From NCBI GenBank assembly GCA_020532085.1, contig JAJBAV010000030.1, positions 1-33,454 on the forward strand: 33,454 bases of DNA, written 5' to 3'. The notes below the pieces were generated by a model that was given only the letters and a program-made list of their open reading frames with translations, did no database searches and had not been told where the DNA came from. The position numbers and the translations under genes were made by a program. Below, piece by piece: positions 22,017 through 29,894 of the stretch; position 1 is the stretch's first letter, and every line of letters starts with the position of its first letter. The stretch is from Candidatus Cloacimonadota bacterium (GTDB taxonomy: Bacteria; Cloacimonadota; Cloacimonadia; Cloacimonadales; Cloacimonadaceae).

Positions 22017-23505
22017 TTTCAAAGCCCTGCGCCTCTACCTGATCCTGGGCCTGCTGCTGATCTTCACAGCTTTTGCGGTCTATGCCCAGGTCCTGATCCA
22101 AAACGCCAAACGCGAGCAGGAATACGTGCCCCGAATTTTTGCCCAATACATAGCCTACACGGACGGCTATCTGCGGCAATCCGAAAAGTACGCCCAGATG
22201 CTGGCGGAGATCACCTCCAAACGCTTTGAATTGATACAGGAAGATGATTTCCAAGAAGCCATCAGCGACTACATGTTCCTGGACTTCCCCGGCAAAAATC
22301 CCATTCCCGTGATCATCACCGACTCCGACACCATACCCCAGTTTTGGAATCAGGTGCGGGTGCCCTCTGACATTAGCTACGATGACCTTTCCGAGGCGGA
22401 CAGGCTGCTGCTGCGGCAGGAAATGGAACGCATGAACCGCAGCGACCTGAAGGCAGGCGACAGCGTAATCAACTATGTCTATATCGCGCGACCGGTATCC
22501 CTGCAGGATTTCATCAAGGGGATCGACTACTCGGTGGTGGTAACCGACCGCGCCAAAAAACCACTCTACTGGCGCAATGTGGAAATCACTGAAGATCAAA
22601 GCTGGGAACAGACGCCGGCGGAGGCCAGGAAACTACTGCGGGAAAAGATGTCCGGGATGAGCGAAGTGCCGCTCGCCCAAGCCTCAGAACAACTGGGTTA
22701 CATCTACTTCACCGCGCCAAAATCGCTGGCCCGCATCGGCTCGCTGGTGCTTCTGGAACTGCTTCTGCTATTGCTGATACTGGCCTTCGGGGCCTACGGA
22801 CTGATCCTGCTGCACCGCACCGAAAAAGATACCCTCTGGATCGGACTGGCCAAGGAAACTTCACACCAGTTCGCCACTCCGATCACCTCGCTGCTGGGCT
22901 GGCTGGATCGCCTGCGCGACACTCCGCCCGGCGCCATGGCGCAGGAAGATTATGACAAGGTGCTGGACCAGATGACCACGGACCTCAATCTGCTGAGCTA
23001 CAATGCCAACCGCTTCGGCAAAGTGGGCTCTCAGACAAAGCTGAAGCCAGTGGAACTTCACACCTTGCTGGAAGAGAGCACATCCTATTTTCAGGCCCGC
23101 ATGCCCCATCTGGCCTCCCGCATCGACATCCACCTGATCTCCAAGATCCAGGGAGTGCAGGTGATGCTGGATAAAGACCTGTTCAAATGGGCCATGGAGA
23201 ATCTGATCAAAAACTGCGTGGACGCCATGTCCCAGAAGGGCGGGAACATCTTCGTGACAGCCACCCAGAACAAACAGCACGTCTATGTTCACGTTCGCGA
23301 CGAGGGCAAGGGTATCGCGCACTCCCAGTGGAAAAAGATTTTCGAGCCGGGCGTGACCACCAAGACCCGCGGCTGGGGCCTGGGGCTCAGCCTGGCCAAA
23401 CGCATCATCGAAGAATATCACCACGGCCACATCCGCGTGCTGGAAAGCACTCTGGGTGAAGGCACCACCTTCGAGATCAAACTCGGAAAAGAACTGCACA
23501 AATAG
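21958..23505 (+). CDS. PorY-like membrane sensor histidine kinase
   Basis: A 515-residue kinase. TM1 is at ~25-48, an extracytoplasmic sensor domain at ~50-255 and TM2 at ~260-286. The dimerisation helix follows, with H-box KETSHQFATP (His303), then the ATPase domain: N-box NLIKNCVDAM (415-424), G1 DEGKGI (448-453), F-box and GWGLGLSLAK (472-481). The KETxHQ H-box is the type I know from FCB kinases, including PorY, partner of PorX in T9SS control. ATG 21958 is chosen because GGGG lies about 9 nt upstream; the gene overlaps mazG by 59 nt. It has no receiver domain and no adjacent regulator, while a PorX-like regulator lies 4.6 kb downstream. The pairing is inference. Confidence 0.8.
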   Translation: MKQALKNSTPSGISRKKTDNFKALRLYLILGLLLIFTAFAVYAQVLIQNAKREQEYVPRIFAQYIAYTDGYLRQSEKYAQMLAEITSKRFELIQEDDFQEAISDYMFLDFPGKNPIPVIITDSDTIPQFWNQVRVPSDISYDDLSEADRLLLRQEMERMNRSDLKAGDSVINYVYIARPVSLQDFIKGIDYSVVVTDRAKKPLYWRNVEITEDQSWEQTPAEARKLLREKMSGMSEVPLAQASEQLGYIYFTAPKSLARIGSLVLLELLLLLLILAFGAYGLILLHRTEKDTLWIGLAKETSHQFATPITSLLGWLDRLRDTPPGAMAQEDYDKVLDQMTTDLNLLSYNANRFGKVGSQTKLKPVELHTLLEESTSYFQARMPHLASRIDIHLISKIQGVQVMLDKDLFKWAMENLIKNCVDAMSQKGGNIFVTATQNKQHVYVHVRDEGKGIAHSQWKKIFEPGVTTKTRGWGLGLSLAKRIIEEYHHGHIRVLESTLGEGTTFEIKLGKELHK

Positions 23506-23514
23506 GAGCCCATC

Positions 23515-25044
23515 ATGCGTCTGCTGCTAAGTTCCGCCCAGATGAAAAATCTGGATGCCCGCACCATCAAAGATTTTGGCCTTCCCGCCCGGGTGCTGAT
23601 GGAAACCGCCGGCAAAGCCTGCGCCGAGATCATCCTCCACCACTATCCGAGCCAGCTGGACGGCCCTGTCTGCGTGCTCTGCGGCAGTGGCAACAACGGC
23701 GGCGACGGAGCCGTGATCGCCCGCTGGCTGTTCAACTGGGGCTGCGAGGTAAACATCCTCCGGGTGGGCAAAGGCAGCCCCAGTCCGGAAACCACCGCCA
23801 ATCTGGAGCTCTGCCGCAAGCTCGGCGTGCCCATTATCGAAATCAGTGCTTCCAAAGATCTGTCCCTGGCCAAGAGTTTTCTGGAGAGCTCTTCCCTGGT
23901 GATCGACGCTATCTTTGGCATCGGTTTCAAGGGAGAGCTGAAGCCCTGGCTGGATGAGCTTTTTGGGCTAATCAACTCCTACGCGGCTTTCACAGTCTCA
24001 GTGGACGTACCCTCCGGCCTGGACGCGGATACCGGCTTCGGTCTCAACCCCGTCTATGCCGAAGCCACCATCGCCATCGAAAGCATGAAGACCGGCCACA
24101 TTACCGGAATCGGCAGAGAGGCCTGCGGCGAGGTCCACCTGGTGGATATCGGCATCCCGGCCCATTTTTATGAGAACCTGGACGCGGCCATGCTTTTTGA
24201 AGAAGCTGATTTCCGGCCTCCCCTGAGGCTGCCGGACAGACATAAAAACGACTATGGCAAGGTTTATGTTTTTGGGGGCATACCGGGCTTCACCGGTGCT
24301 TCCGTGATGGCCGCCCAGGCCTCTCTGCGCGCTGGCTGTGGCTATGCCTGCGTGTTGCACCGGAAAGAACTGGTGGCCGTTTATGCCCTCAAGCTCACGG
24401 AAGCCCTGTCCCGTGCCATTCCAGAAAACACAAAAAGCGGCCAACCCGACGCCAAGGCACTGCTGCGGCTTCTGGGCGACGCTTCCGCCGTGCTGATCGG
24501 CCCCGGACTGGGCCGTGACGATTTTGCCCTCCAGTTGCTGGAGATCGTGCTGAAGAATCTGGAAGTTCCCCTGGTGGTTGATGCGGACGCGCTTACCCTG
24601 ATCTCGGAACATCCTCCGCTGCAACAATATCTGGCCAAACCAAACGTGCTGCTGACGCCGCATTGGGGTGAATTCGCCCGGCTGGCCAAAATTGACAAAG
24701 CTGAATTGGAAAGAGACTGCCTGGGCACCCTGCGGAATTTTGTGATAGAGCATTCCGCCCGCGTGTTGCTGAAAAGCCATTACAGCATCTATCAAGACGC
24801 GGAGCTTTCCCTGGTGAACATCTCCGGCAACGACGGCCTGGCCACCGGCGGCAGTGGTGACGTTCTGGCCGGCATCATCTGCTCGTTCATGGCCCAAAAT
24901 GAAAGCATCCCCGCCGCCGCCATCAAAGCTTCCTTTCTGCTGGGCAAAACCGCCGAAACCCTGGCCAAAACTCGCGGTACGGCCTCCATTCTGCCCACCG
25001 ACATCATTGCCAATCTGTTCCTGGAACAAAAAGAGGAAAAATGA
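23515..25044 (+). CDS. nnr: Bifunctional NAD(P)H-hydrate epimerase/dehydratase
   Basis: A 509-residue two-domain repair enzyme that salvages damaged, hydrated NAD(P)H. The N-terminal YjeF_N epimerase (~1-215) has CGSGNNGGDGAVIARWL and DVPSGLDADTG. The C-terminal ribokinase-fold dehydratase (~230-505) has VYVFGGIPGFTGA, IGPGLGRD, LTPHWGEF and the active-site GSGDVLAG. The ATG at 23515 follows GGAGCC 9 nt after the kinase stop. The stop overlaps the next start (ATGA). Confidence 0.96.
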   Translation: MRLLLSSAQMKNLDARTIKDFGLPARVLMETAGKACAEIILHHYPSQLDGPVCVLCGSGNNGGDGAVIARWLFNWGCEVNILRVGKGSPSPETTANLELCRKLGVPIIEISASKDLSLAKSFLESSSLVIDAIFGIGFKGELKPWLDELFGLINSYAAFTVSVDVPSGLDADTGFGLNPVYAEATIAIESMKTGHITGIGREACGEVHLVDIGIPAHFYENLDAAMLFEEADFRPPLRLPDRHKNDYGKVYVFGGIPGFTGASVMAAQASLRAGCGYACVLHRKELVAVYALKLTEALSRAIPENTKSGQPDAKALLRLLGDASAVLIGPGLGRDDFALQLLEIVLKNLEVPLVVDADALTLISEHPPLQQYLAKPNVLLTPHWGEFARLAKIDKAELERDCLGTLRNFVIEHSARVLLKSHYSIYQDAELSLVNISGNDGLATGGSGDVLAGIICSFMAQNESIPAAAIKASFLLGKTAETLAKTRGTASILPTDIIANLFLEQKEEK

Positions 25045-25733
25045 CCCGCATATCTTTGTTGCCCCTGCTTTTGGGCTTGTTGCTCACAGCCCAGGCCTGC
25101 ACCGGTAAAATCGATCAAAAAACACAAGGAGACACCTTGAAAACATTAGCTGAAATCAACACCCCCATCTTTTGGGCGGAAGGCCATCCCGGCAAACTGG
25201 ACAGGGAAAACTGGGTGATCACGGTCACCGGGGCCTGTGATAAACCGCGCTCCTTCACCTGGGAAGAGCTGAACGCCCTGCCCCAAACAGAAGTTGACGG
25301 CCGGCTCACCAGTGTCACCCGCTGGTCCTCGCGAGGCCTTTGGAAAGGCGTCGCGCTCTCCACCCTGCTGGACGAGGTGGAAGCCAAACCAAGCTGCAAG
25401 TTCGTCCGCTTTTGGTCGGTGGGCGAAATATACGACACCTCCATCCCCGTCGACGTCGCCCGCATGGAAAAATCTCTGCTCGCCCACACCTTCAACCGTC
25501 AGTATCTGGATGAGGATTACGGCGGCCCCGTGCGCGCCTTCATCCCTTACCTCTGGGGCTACAAATCCGCCAAATCGGTGGTGAAAGTGGAGCTGATGGA
25601 GTATTACGTGCCCGGATTCTGGGAACAGCGCGGTTACACCGATAGCGCCGAGATCGAGGCCGGACCCTGCCGTGACATGAATGACGGCGGGGCGATCAAG
25701 CAGATCCCCGGTCCCGGTGAAGTCAAGTTCTGA
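25041..25733 (+). CDS. Lipoprotein with oxidoreductase molybdopterin-binding-like domain, ligand Cys apparently lost
   Basis: A 230-residue protein. The N-terminus is a lipoprotein signal with lipobox TAQAC (Cys20), so it should be membrane-tethered outside the cytoplasm. Residues ~45-205 resemble the sulfite-oxidase-type molybdopterin domain (WVITVTGACDKPRSFTWEEL, VTRWSSRGLWKGVALSTLL, VPVDVARM-like segment, GGPVRAFIPYLWGYKSAKSV). In that family a Cys usually precedes VTRWS and binds molybdenum; here the residues are Thr-Ser (codons ACC AGT), so the metal ligand seems missing. It may be a non-catalytic relative or use another ligand. It is coupled to nnr by ATGA overlap. Confidence 0.75.
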   Translation: MTRISLLPLLLGLLLTAQACTGKIDQKTQGDTLKTLAEINTPIFWAEGHPGKLDRENWVITVTGACDKPRSFTWEELNALPQTEVDGRLTSVTRWSSRGLWKGVALSTLLDEVEAKPSCKFVRFWSVGEIYDTSIPVDVARMEKSLLAHTFNRQYLDEDYGGPVRAFIPYLWGYKSAKSVVKVELMEYYVPGFWEQRGYTDSAEIEAGPCRDMNDGGAIKQIPGPGEVKF

Positions 25734-25772
25734 CCCTTCCCACTGTTTTGCCCGCCTCCTCGCGGATCGCGC

Positions 25773-25801
25773 TTGACGTCGGGAGTAGTTTGCCTTAAAT
25801 T
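25773..25801 (+). promoter_or_regulatory. Promoter upstream of the MORN-like gene
   Basis: TTGACG (25773-25778), a 17-nt spacer and TAAATT (25796-25801) lie 40 nt before the ATG at 25842. AAGGGAG (25828-25834) serves as the ribosome binding site. Confidence 0.6.
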
Positions 25802-25841
25802 ATCTACAGAAAAAAGATTTAACCCCCAAGGGAGTGTTACC

Positions 25842-26351
25842 ATGCCAAAATACAGATACGAACGAATCGCCTTGCGGTTGCTGCTCACGTTGGCTCTCGT
25901 CTCGATCCTGGGACTGCTTGCCGCCCAGGGCAACACGGACGAATATGATCTGGTGAAAACCTTTGTGCTGCCCAAAACAGCCGTGCCCGTAAGCGAACTA
26001 ACCCTGTCCAATGAGTCCTGGTCCAGGGATGGAGAGCTTTTCACCGGCATCGCCTTTGAACGCTTCGAAAACGGAAACCTCTCCCGTGTGCTCAGCCTCT
26101 TCCGCGGGCTGCAGCAGGGTCCCATGTATCTCTGGTATCCGGATGGCGCTCCGCAGATGAGTGCCACCTACCGCCAGGGCCGCCTCAACGGACGTTTTCT
26201 GGGCTGGTATCGCAACGGCGGTGTGATCTACGACATGGCCATCAATCAAAGCGGCTACGCCGGAGATTACCTCAGCCGGGAAGGCGGCCAGGAAGGCGAA
26301 GACATCTACGAGCCGGAAGGTGACGCCAACGAACCCCGGGACGGGGATTGA
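25842..26351 (+). CDS. Exported MORN-variant repeat protein
   Basis: A 169-residue protein. It has a signal peptide (~1-28; basic start KYRYERIALR, core LLLTLALVSILGLLAA). The mature part has at least two MORN-like units of the YwqK type: GPMYLWYPDGAPQMSATYRQG and GRFLGWYRNGGVIYDMAI. MORN-variant proteins are often secreted or cell-surface, with no uniform function. The acidic tail (EGEDIYEPEGDANEP) lacks a T9SS sorting domain. ATG 25842 is chosen over an upstream TTG, which is the -35 hexamer itself. It has its own promoter. Confidence 0.7.
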   Translation: MPKYRYERIALRLLLTLALVSILGLLAAQGNTDEYDLVKTFVLPKTAVPVSELTLSNESWSRDGELFTGIAFERFENGNLSRVLSLFRGLQQGPMYLWYPDGAPQMSATYRQGRLNGRFLGWYRNGGVIYDMAINQSGYAGDYLSREGGQEGEDIYEPEGDANEPRDGD

Positions 26352-26697
26352 TTTCCGGGGCGCCTGAGCCTGGCAGTGAGACGTGGCGGGACTCGAGCAG
26401 TTCTTTGGTTCGGACTGGCTGGACAGCGAACTTGAACATGTTTGGCAGAAAAAAAGATTGACGCGGTTTTTGGCCTGGAAAAAGGTGGTTTTCGCGTGCG
26501 GGTGAGTCCGGCGTGGCTTGGAAACCAGATCACATGGCCCCGGCCAAGATCACAGGCAAATGTGAGTTCTGTTTTTTATTTTTCCGTACCCAAACATCTC
26601 TGTGCGTCCAAAGCTTTGGCTTGGGGCGAAGACCAAATCCGGCAGCAAGAGAAAGCTACAAAGATCTCCGGCCATTAAGCCGGGCAAGGATAGACAC
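26352..26697. other. Intergenic region before panB
   Basis: About 350 nt without a supported gene. A GTG-started frame (26383-26505) reads through 40 codons but has no good ribosome binding site. No intrinsic terminator with a T-run follows the MORN-like gene. A small hairpin CCGGC / GCCGG lies just before the panB ribosome binding site. Confidence 0.45.
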
Positions 26698-27528
26698 ATG
26701 AGCAAAAGCAGTGCGAAAAACGTGCATTCGTTCCGCGATCTGAAAGCGGCAGGCACAAAGATCACGATGGTTACGGCCTACGATTATGCGATGGCGCGGT
26801 GCGTGGCCGCCAGTGAGATCGACCTCATTCTGGTTGGCGACAGCCTGGGCATGGTGGTCCTGGGCTATGAAAACACGCTTAAGGTGACCCTGCACGACAT
26901 GATCAGCCACACCGCGGCCGTGCGCCGGGGCGCGCCCCAATCCTTCGTGATCGCGGACCTTCCTTACATGAGCTATCATCTGGGACGGGACGACACCAAG
27001 GCCAACGCCGCCGCCCTGATCATCGAGGGCGGTGCCGATGCCGTTAAGCTGGAGGGCGGTTCGGGAGAGCGTTTGGAAGCCATCTCTGCCATCCTTGAAT
27101 GCGAGATCCCCGTTTGCGCCCACATCGGCCTCACCCCCCAAAGTGTGCGCCGTTTCGGTGGTTTCAGGGTACAGGGCAAATCCCCAGAAGCCCACGAAAC
27201 CTTGCTGCGTCAGGCTTTGGCCCTGGAAAAGGCCGGTGTCTTCATGCTGGTGCTGGAAGGCATCCCGGAAGGCCTGGGCAAAGAAATTTCCCAAAGCGTC
27301 ACCATCCCCACCATCGGCATCGGCGCGGGACGCCACACCGACGGCCAGGTGCTGGTCTATCACGATCTGCTGGGCCATTCGGACCTGCTGCCCAAATTCG
27401 TGCGTTCCTACGCCACTCTGAACGCGGACATCACCGCCGCCCTGAACAGATATTGCGCCGAAGTGCGCGAAGGCGCTTTCCCCGGCCACGAAAACGTTTA
27501 CCACCCCATCCCAGAAACAGAAGGATAG
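26698..27528 (+). CDS. panB: 3-methyl-2-oxobutanoate hydroxymethyltransferase
   Basis: A 276-residue enzyme that adds a methylene-THF-derived hydroxymethyl group to 2-oxoisovalerate, giving ketopantoate, the first committed step to pantothenate and CoA. Signature blocks are TAYDYAMARC, LVGDSLGMVVLGY (Mg ligand Asp), IADLPYMSY, GADAVKLEGG, HIGLTPQS and TIGIGAGRHTDGQVLVYHDLLG. ATG 26698 is chosen because AAGGA lies 7 nt upstream and because the usual family N-terminus begins there; a longer frame opens at 26602 without support. panC and panD are not in the window. The next gene follows after 6 nt. Confidence 0.96.
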   Translation: MSKSSAKNVHSFRDLKAAGTKITMVTAYDYAMARCVAASEIDLILVGDSLGMVVLGYENTLKVTLHDMISHTAAVRRGAPQSFVIADLPYMSYHLGRDDTKANAAALIIEGGADAVKLEGGSGERLEAISAILECEIPVCAHIGLTPQSVRRFGGFRVQGKSPEAHETLLRQALALEKAGVFMLVLEGIPEGLGKEISQSVTIPTIGIGAGRHTDGQVLVYHDLLGHSDLLPKFVRSYATLNADITAALNRYCAEVREGAFPGHENVYHPIPETEG

Positions 27529-27534
27529 ATATAA

Positions 27535-28158
27535 ATGACTGCAAAATATGAGCATATGGAAACCATGACCCCGGACGAAAAATTCTCCGCCGTGGCCAAC
27601 CTCAAGGAAAAGCTGGAGGAAAACTTTGTCAGCCTCGGACAGTTGCTTTCGGAGATCAAGCGCAGCAAGATCTTCCGCGTGAAGGGCTACGAATCCTTCA
27701 AAGACTTTGTGGAGGCCGAATACAGCCTCAGCGGCTCCCTGGCCGGCAAACTGGTGGCGGTGTTTGACGTCTTCATCGAAGAGATGGACGTGGATGAAGG
27801 CACCGTGCGCGACATCGGTTTCGACCGCCTCCAGATGATCCAGCCCCTGGTGCGCAAGGCCGACTGGGCCCAGCGCGACGAGTGGGTGCAAAAAGCTGAG
27901 GAAATGCCCACCAAGGACCTGCGCGATCACATCAAAGAGCTCAAAAAGGAAGAAAAGGAACAAGAACTTGATCTCAAAAAAGTGTTCATCGACCAGTATC
28001 TGGAACGGATGACCGGCATCCTCAACTGTTCCAGGACCGAACTTAACTACAAACTGGCCCTGTATTTCCAGGACGCCGACCCCGAAGGGATCAAATCCTT
28101 GGTCCGCGAACGCCAGCGCAACTTCGAAAATGAACTCAACAAGGAGGAATCCTCATGA
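27535..28158 (+). CDS. Helical protein of unknown function coupled to porX
   Basis: A 207-residue, strongly charged, mostly helical protein that I do not recognise. The segment around residues 30-75 (FVSLGQLLSEIKRSKIF...GYESFKDFVEAEYSLSG) faintly resembles the DUF3102/plasmid-partition-type helical domain. Residues ~120-150 are a highly charged, possibly coiled-coil linker (KELKKEEKEQELDLKK). There is no signal peptide or membrane helix. AAGGA precedes ATG 27535. Its stop overlaps the porX start (ATGA), so the two are made together, which suggests a role in PorX signalling or a cytoplasmic partner. That link is inference from overlap. Confidence 0.6.
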   Translation: MTAKYEHMETMTPDEKFSAVANLKEKLEENFVSLGQLLSEIKRSKIFRVKGYESFKDFVEAEYSLSGSLAGKLVAVFDVFIEEMDVDEGTVRDIGFDRLQMIQPLVRKADWAQRDEWVQKAEEMPTKDLRDHIKELKKEEKEQELDLKKVFIDQYLERMTGILNCSRTELNYKLALYFQDADPEGIKSLVRERQRNFENELNKEESS

Positions 28159-29729
28159 AACGCGCCAAACAAATGAAAATTCTCTGGGTGGACGACGAGA
28201 TAGATCTGCTGCAGTCTTTCGTGCTCTTTCTGGAAGAACGCAATTACCTGGTGGACACCTGCAACAACGGAAACGACGCCATCGACAAGGTGCTTGAAAA
28301 TAAATACGATCTGGTGATCCTGGATGAAATGATGCCCGGCCTGGACGGCCTCACCACCCTGCAGGAGATCAAACGCATCAATCCCTCCCTGCCCATCGTG
28401 ATGGTAACCAAGAGCGAGGAAGAAGGCCTGATGGACAAAGCCATCGCCTCTCAGATCGCCGATTATCTGATCAAACCCATCAACCCCAACCAGATCATCA
28501 TGGCCATCAAGAAGATCTTCCAGGCCGATGAGATCCGCGCCAACCAGATCGGCGAACAGTACACCCGCTACATCACCCAACTGAACCAGCGCCTCTTCGA
28601 CAACCCCGGCTGGGAAGACTGGGCCAACATCTACCGCGAAATGGCCTACTGGGAGATCCAGATCGACGAAGTGAACGACGAAGGTCTCCGCCAGACCCAC
28701 TTCCTGGAAAAACGCAACTGCAACACCGAGTTCACCAACTACGTGGAACGCAACTACCGCGACTGGCTGCACACGGACGACCGCCCCAACCTCTCTTTCG
28801 ACATCGTTTCGCAGTACATCGCGCCCCACTTCGAAGCCCGCGTGCCCATCTACTTCATCATCATCGACTGCATGCGCCTGGACCAGTATCTGGCCATCCA
28901 GCCCTACATCAAGGAACTCTTCGACGAAGAGCTCGACCTCTATTACTCCATCCTGCCCACCGCCACGCCCTACAGCCGCAACTCCATCTTCAGCGGGCTG
29001 CTGCCGCAGGATATCGCCAAGCGCTTCCCCGAATACTGGGTGAGCAGCGGAGAACTGGACAACTCGCGCAACCGCAATGAACACCAGCTCCTTGATGAGC
29101 ACATCACCGAGCTGGGCTACAACCTTGATCCCACTTCCAAATACGTGAAGATCTTCAACATGGAGGAAGGCAACTTCGTGCTGCGCAAGATAGACACCTG
29201 GAACAAGGAAAACCTGATCGTGCTGGTTTACAATTTCCTCGATCTGCTGGCCCACCACCGCTCCCGCGACCAGATCCTGCAGGAAACCATCCCCCACGAG
29301 GAGGGCCTGCGCGCCTTCACCAAACACTGGTTCCTGCATTCCTCGCTCTACGAAGCCCTGAAACTGATCGCCAAACAGGACGCCATCTGCGTGATCAGCA
29401 CAGACCACGGCTCCATCAAGGTGAACCGCGCCACCCAGGTGATCGGCGACCGCGATACCTCCATCACCGTGCGCTACAAAGAAGGAAAGAACCTCAGCGC
29501 CAACGACCGCCACGCCATCTTTGTGAAAAAGCCCTCTGAGTACGGGCTGCCCATCAAGAGCATTGTGGACAACTTCATCTTCGCCAAGGACGATTATTAC
29601 TTCGTCTATCCCAATTCCTACCACCAGTATCAGAGGCAGTACAACGGCACCTTCCAGCACGGAGGCGTTTCCATGGAGGAAATGATACTGCCGGTGGCCA
29701 CCTGCCGGAGCAAACGCCTCAAAATATAG
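28155..29729 (+). CDS. porX: PorX-like response regulator with PglZ phosphatase-type effector
   Basis: A 524-residue regulator. The receiver domain (~1-125) has Asp13/Asp14, phospho-acceptor Asp57 in VILDEMMPGLDG and Lys107. A linker follows, then a PglZ/alkaline-phosphatase-like domain (~225-515). Candidate metal and catalytic residues there are Asp238 in IIIDCMRLD, Thr271 in LPTATPYSR, Asp417/His418 in STDHGS and His502 in FQHGGVS. PorX of Porphyromonas controls type IX secretion genes and has phosphodiesterase activity on cyclic or linear oligonucleotides. It is coupled to the unknown gene upstream. The PorY-like kinase and the T9SS cargo in this window support a T9SS role. A strong terminator lies 52 nt downstream. 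Confidence 0.88.
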   Translation: MKRAKQMKILWVDDEIDLLQSFVLFLEERNYLVDTCNNGNDAIDKVLENKYDLVILDEMMPGLDGLTTLQEIKRINPSLPIVMVTKSEEEGLMDKAIASQIADYLIKPINPNQIIMAIKKIFQADEIRANQIGEQYTRYITQLNQRLFDNPGWEDWANIYREMAYWEIQIDEVNDEGLRQTHFLEKRNCNTEFTNYVERNYRDWLHTDDRPNLSFDIVSQYIAPHFEARVPIYFIIIDCMRLDQYLAIQPYIKELFDEELDLYYSILPTATPYSRNSIFSGLLPQDIAKRFPEYWVSSGELDNSRNRNEHQLLDEHITELGYNLDPTSKYVKIFNMEEGNFVLRKIDTWNKENLIVLVYNFLDLLAHHRSRDQILQETIPHEEGLRAFTKHWFLHSSLYEALKLIAKQDAICVISTDHGSIKVNRATQVIGDRDTSITVRYKEGKNLSANDRHAIFVKKPSEYGLPIKSIVDNFIFAKDDYYFVYPNSYHQYQRQYNGTFQHGGVSMEEMILPVATCRSKRLKI

Positions 29730-29758
29730 TTGACAAACACGAAAATGGAGATTATCCT
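29730..29758 (+). promoter_or_regulatory. Sigma70-type promoter directly after porX
   Basis: TTGACA (29730-29735), a 17-nt spacer and TATCCT (29753-29758) begin one base after the porX stop. They are the same hexamers and spacing as the hydF promoter. Transcription would start near 29765, only ~16 nt before a strong terminator. Confidence 0.6.
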
Positions 29759-29780
29759 GTCTTCAGGATTGCTTCAGACA

Positions 29781-29831
29781 ATGTCCCAAAAGTTACTGGC
29801 TCGTTGGCCAGTTGTTTTGGGGCATTTTTTT
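29781..29831 (+). terminator. Strong intrinsic terminator
   Basis: ATGTCCCAAAA pairs with TTTTGGGGCAT (one G-U pair), and an inner ACTGGC / GCCAGT stem extends the hairpin with a short loop. Seven Ts follow (29825-29831). It would end the porX transcript and also any transcript from the promoter at 29730. Confidence 0.85.
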
Positions 29832-29836
29832 GTAAC

Positions 29837-29880
29837 ATAAGCTTCAGCTTGTTGGGTGCCCGAAATTCATTTCGAGGCAC
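29837..29880 (+). repeat. Left REP-like end of the RAYT element
   Basis: It comprises AAGCT-TC-AGCTT (a 5-bp mini-hairpin), GTTGG, and an imperfect hairpin GTGCC-CGAAAT-TC-ATTTCG-A-GGCAC ending 14 nt before the transposase ATG. Bases 29837-29855 match the right end inverted, 18 of 19. Confidence 0.8.
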
Positions 29881-29894
29881 AAAGGATAGAAAGG

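Noticed and set aside
26383-26505. 40-codon GTG-started frame upstream of panB
   Set aside because: The peptide looks plausible (VAGLEQFFGSDWLDSELEHV...), but there is no clear ribosome binding site and no homologue I recognise.
29856-29894. Upstream GTG start for the transposase
   Set aside because: It would place the start codon inside the REP-like hairpin. The usual RAYT N-terminus and better ribosome binding sites favour 29895 or 29901.
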